From NCBI GenBank assembly GCA_031266665.1, contig JAISAO010000038.1, positions 1 to 64,000 of the forward strand: 64,000 nt of DNA, in the 5' to 3' direction. A model generated the notes under the pieces. The model worked only from the letters and a program-made list of their open reading frames with translations. It was not told where the DNA came from and did not search any database. The position numbers and the translations under genes were made by a program. Of the stretch, positions 62,301 through 64,000 are shown piece by piece. Every line of letters begins with the position of its first letter. Within the stretch, counting starts at the first letter, position 1. This stretch comes from Propionibacteriaceae bacterium. Its GTDB lineage: Bacteria; Actinomycetota; Actinomycetes; Propionibacteriales; Propionibacteriaceae.

Positions 62301-63770
62301 TCAGTCTTCGGCCAGGGTGATCTCGACGCCGCCCATGACGTTGGCAGCCAGGTTGTACAGGCCGGCGGCGATGGTCGACAGGGCCGTGATGATGACCACG
62401 TCCAGGGTGCCGATCAGGGCGGCCACGCCGATCGCCCGGCGGATGTTGACGTAGCTTCTGATGTCGAACTGGACGCTGTCGGAGGAGAAGACCACAGACA
62501 CCATGTCGTTGACCGCCCCGTAGAGGCCGCTCCGGTCGAGGACGTAGAAGACCACCCCGGTGGCCACGACCATCATGATGGCGGCGGCCACGCCGAACAG
62601 CAGGGTCGTCTTCATGACCGACCAAGGGTCGATCCGGGCCAGGCGCAGGCGGGCTTTGCGGGGCGGACGGTCCTGTTGGCGGCTGGCCGGGCGGATCGAG
62701 GTCGGGGTGACGCTGCGGGAGACCGCCGGGGACGGCGGCGGCTGGGGCGTGGTCTCGTCGGGAACCGGCGGCGGCGTCTGGGTGCGGGGCAGGGTGCCGA
62801 GGTGGCCGCTGGGCGCCAAAGCGTTGGTCGTCCGTCGCGGGGCCGGCGCCTCGACGACGGGCGGCATGTACTGGGTCGCTCCCAAATCCGGGGCCGGCGG
62901 CGTCGGGGGGGCCGGCGCCTCGTCTGGCTGGCGCTCCCAGAAGCGCCGTCGTCGGTCGCTCCGGGCGTCGGCGTCGGCCGTTCCGGGCACTGACGCCGGG
63001 GCTGTCGAGGCTGAGATGTTCGCCGTTGGCGCCGGGGCGGGTGACGTCGCGGCGGGGGAGGGCGCGGCCTCGGGCAGGCCCCAAGCCGGTTGGGCGACTG
63101 GAGCGGCGGGTTGGGCCCAGGCTTGGGTCGCGGGCTGGCCCCAGGTATTGGTCGCGGGCGCGGTGTCGGCCAGGCGGTGGGGCGTGGTGGGCGAAGTCTT
63201 CGGCCGTGACGAGGCTAGCCGGGCGGACGCCGAGCCGTCGTCAGCCGCCGGCGGGGTCGAGAAGAAGGGTGCCGCCGTTGTCGGGCTGGCGGACTGGGTC
63301 GGTCGGGCGCCCCAGACGGAGGGACTAGTCGATGCGGACGATGTTGCCGGACTGGGCTTCGCCTGGCTGAGCGTTGCCAGGCTAGGCGCCGCCGGACCAG
63401 GCGTTGCTGGACTGGGCGTTGCCAGACTGGGTGTCGTTGGACTGGGTTTAGCCAGACTGGGTGTCGCCGGATTGGGCTTAGCCTGACTGGGCGCCGCCAT
63501 CGAGGTGGGCGCTGTCGCTGGACTCGGGGCCGGATCCAGGCTGGTGGCGGTGACAGTGGGCAAATCCTGGGGCCGGACCCGGATGGTGTCCTCGTCGCCG
63601 GCCCCGCTCAGTAGCCGTCGGTCGCGGTTGGCCAGGGAGGCGGCGATGGACTGGGAGATCCGGCTCATGCCGACCCGTTGGCCGCCGCCTTCGACCCCTC
63701 CTGGGGCTGGCGGCGCCGGATCGTCCGAGGTGGTCCCCAGGGTTCCCGGCGCAGTCTCAAGACTGCTCAC
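62301..63770 (-). CDS. DUF3566 transmembrane protein
   Basis: The 489-residue protein starts at a GTG with GGAGGAGG upstream. About 350 N-terminal residues are low-complexity (Ala, Pro, Ser, Thr), with a 10-residue repeat (SLAKPSPTTP type) at about residues 94-143. The last 120 residues are the DUF3566 domain: ARLRLARIDPWSVMKTTLLF, two membrane helices (GVAAAIMMVVATGVVFYVLD and VAALIGTLDVVIITALSTIA) and a conserved AANVMGGVEITLAED end. It lies between gyrA and tRNA-Ile in many actinobacteria. Function unknown. Confidence 0.92.
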   Translation of the reverse strand: MSSLETAPGTLGTTSDDPAPPAPGGVEGGGQRVGMSRISQSIAASLANRDRRLLSGAGDEDTIRVRPQDLPTVTATSLDPAPSPATAPTSMAAPSQAKPNPATPSLAKPSPTTPSLATPSPATPGPAAPSLATLSQAKPSPATSSASTSPSVWGARPTQSASPTTAAPFFSTPPAADDGSASARLASSRPKTSPTTPHRLADTAPATNTWGQPATQAWAQPAAPVAQPAWGLPEAAPSPAATSPAPAPTANISASTAPASVPGTADADARSDRRRRFWERQPDEAPAPPTPPAPDLGATQYMPPVVEAPAPRRTTNALAPSGHLGTLPRTQTPPPVPDETTPQPPPSPAVSRSVTPTSIRPASRQQDRPPRKARLRLARIDPWSVMKTTLLFGVAAAIMMVVATGVVFYVLDRSGLYGAVNDMVSVVFSSDSVQFDIRSYVNIRRAIGVAALIGTLDVVIITALSTIAAGLYNLAANVMGGVEITLAED

Positions 63771-63818
63771 TATCTTGCCTCCTCCGTGCGGCTCGCGGCC
63801 TACCGAGCTTAGCTCAGC

Positions 63819-64000
63819 CTAGTGGAACCGGCCTAGCCCACCGGCTGGGCCTGGGTCGGGCTGACCGTCGGCCAATCCGGATTGGCCGGACTGGTCGGGC
63901 TGGCCGTCGGCTGCGGCCGATGCGATCCCAACCGACACTCCGGCTGTCGGGTCCGAACTCGGGGAGTCGGCCGTCGGGTCCAACCCCGGAGAGCTGGGCG
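63819..64000 (-). CDS. gyrA: Partial CDS, probable C-terminal tail of GyrA
   Basis: Only about 59 codons and the stop (TAG at 63819-63821) are in the window. They encode a disordered Ser/Pro/Asp/Gly-rich tail (DPTADSPSSDPTAG, then SAAADGQPDQSGQSGLADGQ). Codon use in this frame is good and the gene ends 48 bp before the DUF3566 start. DUF3566 genes normally follow gyrA in actinobacteria, so the assignment is from gene order, not from a recognised gyrase motif. Confidence 0.45.
   Translation of the reverse strand, partial: PSSPGLDPTADSPSSDPTAGVSVGIASAAADGQPDQSGQSGLADGQPDPGPAGGLGRFH

Overview
This window comes from a high-GC actinobacterium (Actinomycetota). Lineage-typical markers are an AdnA/AdnB helicase-nuclease pair, the mismatch endonuclease NucS, a PknG-type kinase, a DivIVA coiled-coil protein, DUF2505, DUF2550 and DUF3566 proteins, and an ATP synthase operon preceded by sua5 and wecA. 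The family cannot be fixed from this sequence alone.

Layout. 1-6100: two paralogous lipoproteins, an SRPBCC-like protein beside an FAD-oxidoreductase remnant, a DUF362 protein, a frameshifted foreign-looking gene, an AT-richer patch with another lipoprotein, a small HTH regulator and a small membrane protein. 6174-18297 (minus): a compact nine-gene operon, read telA, small partner, CbbX-like AAA ATPase, membrane protein, coiled-coil protein, PknG-like kinase, PP2C phosphatase, VWA protein, FHA protein. It resembles a TerY-P type phosphosignalling module combined with TelA and a PknG branch. 18490-25805: divergent adnA-adnB for double-strand-break resection. 25955-37577: nudC (minus), then sua5, wecA, atpI and the full atpBEFHAGDC operon, a DUF2550 gene and a PduO-type adenosyltransferase.

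37617-41604 is more AT-rich and looks acquired: an MT-A70 methyltransferase with a BglII-like endonuclease, a secreted cyclophilin, and a CMP-kinase-like gene coupled to an unknown gene. 41716-54795 is mostly ordinary chromosome: a hydrolase, nucS, DivIVA, two DUF2505 proteins, an MMPL transporter, a TPR-like protein, a polysaccharide deacetylase, an acyl-CoA carboxylase alpha subunit, a methyltransferase and a DinB protein. 54896-62083 is accessory: an Arr-type ADP-ribosyltransferase, VapBC, two hexapeptide acetyltransferases, a decayed metal-resistance cluster with an IS5-family element, and a conjugation-gene fragment. The right edge holds tRNA-Ile, the DUF3566 gene and what is probably the tail of gyrA.

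Three families of small dispersed repeats cross the window. One is an element of about 160 bp with TA ends (three copies). The second is a palindromic family built on AGCCCAGATCCACCG; copies lie in frame inside adnA and the PP2C gene and supply the stop codons of three other genes. The third is a short ATCCCGGACTYGATCCGGGAT palindrome. These repeats, and the nine-gene phosphosignalling operon, are the most interesting content.
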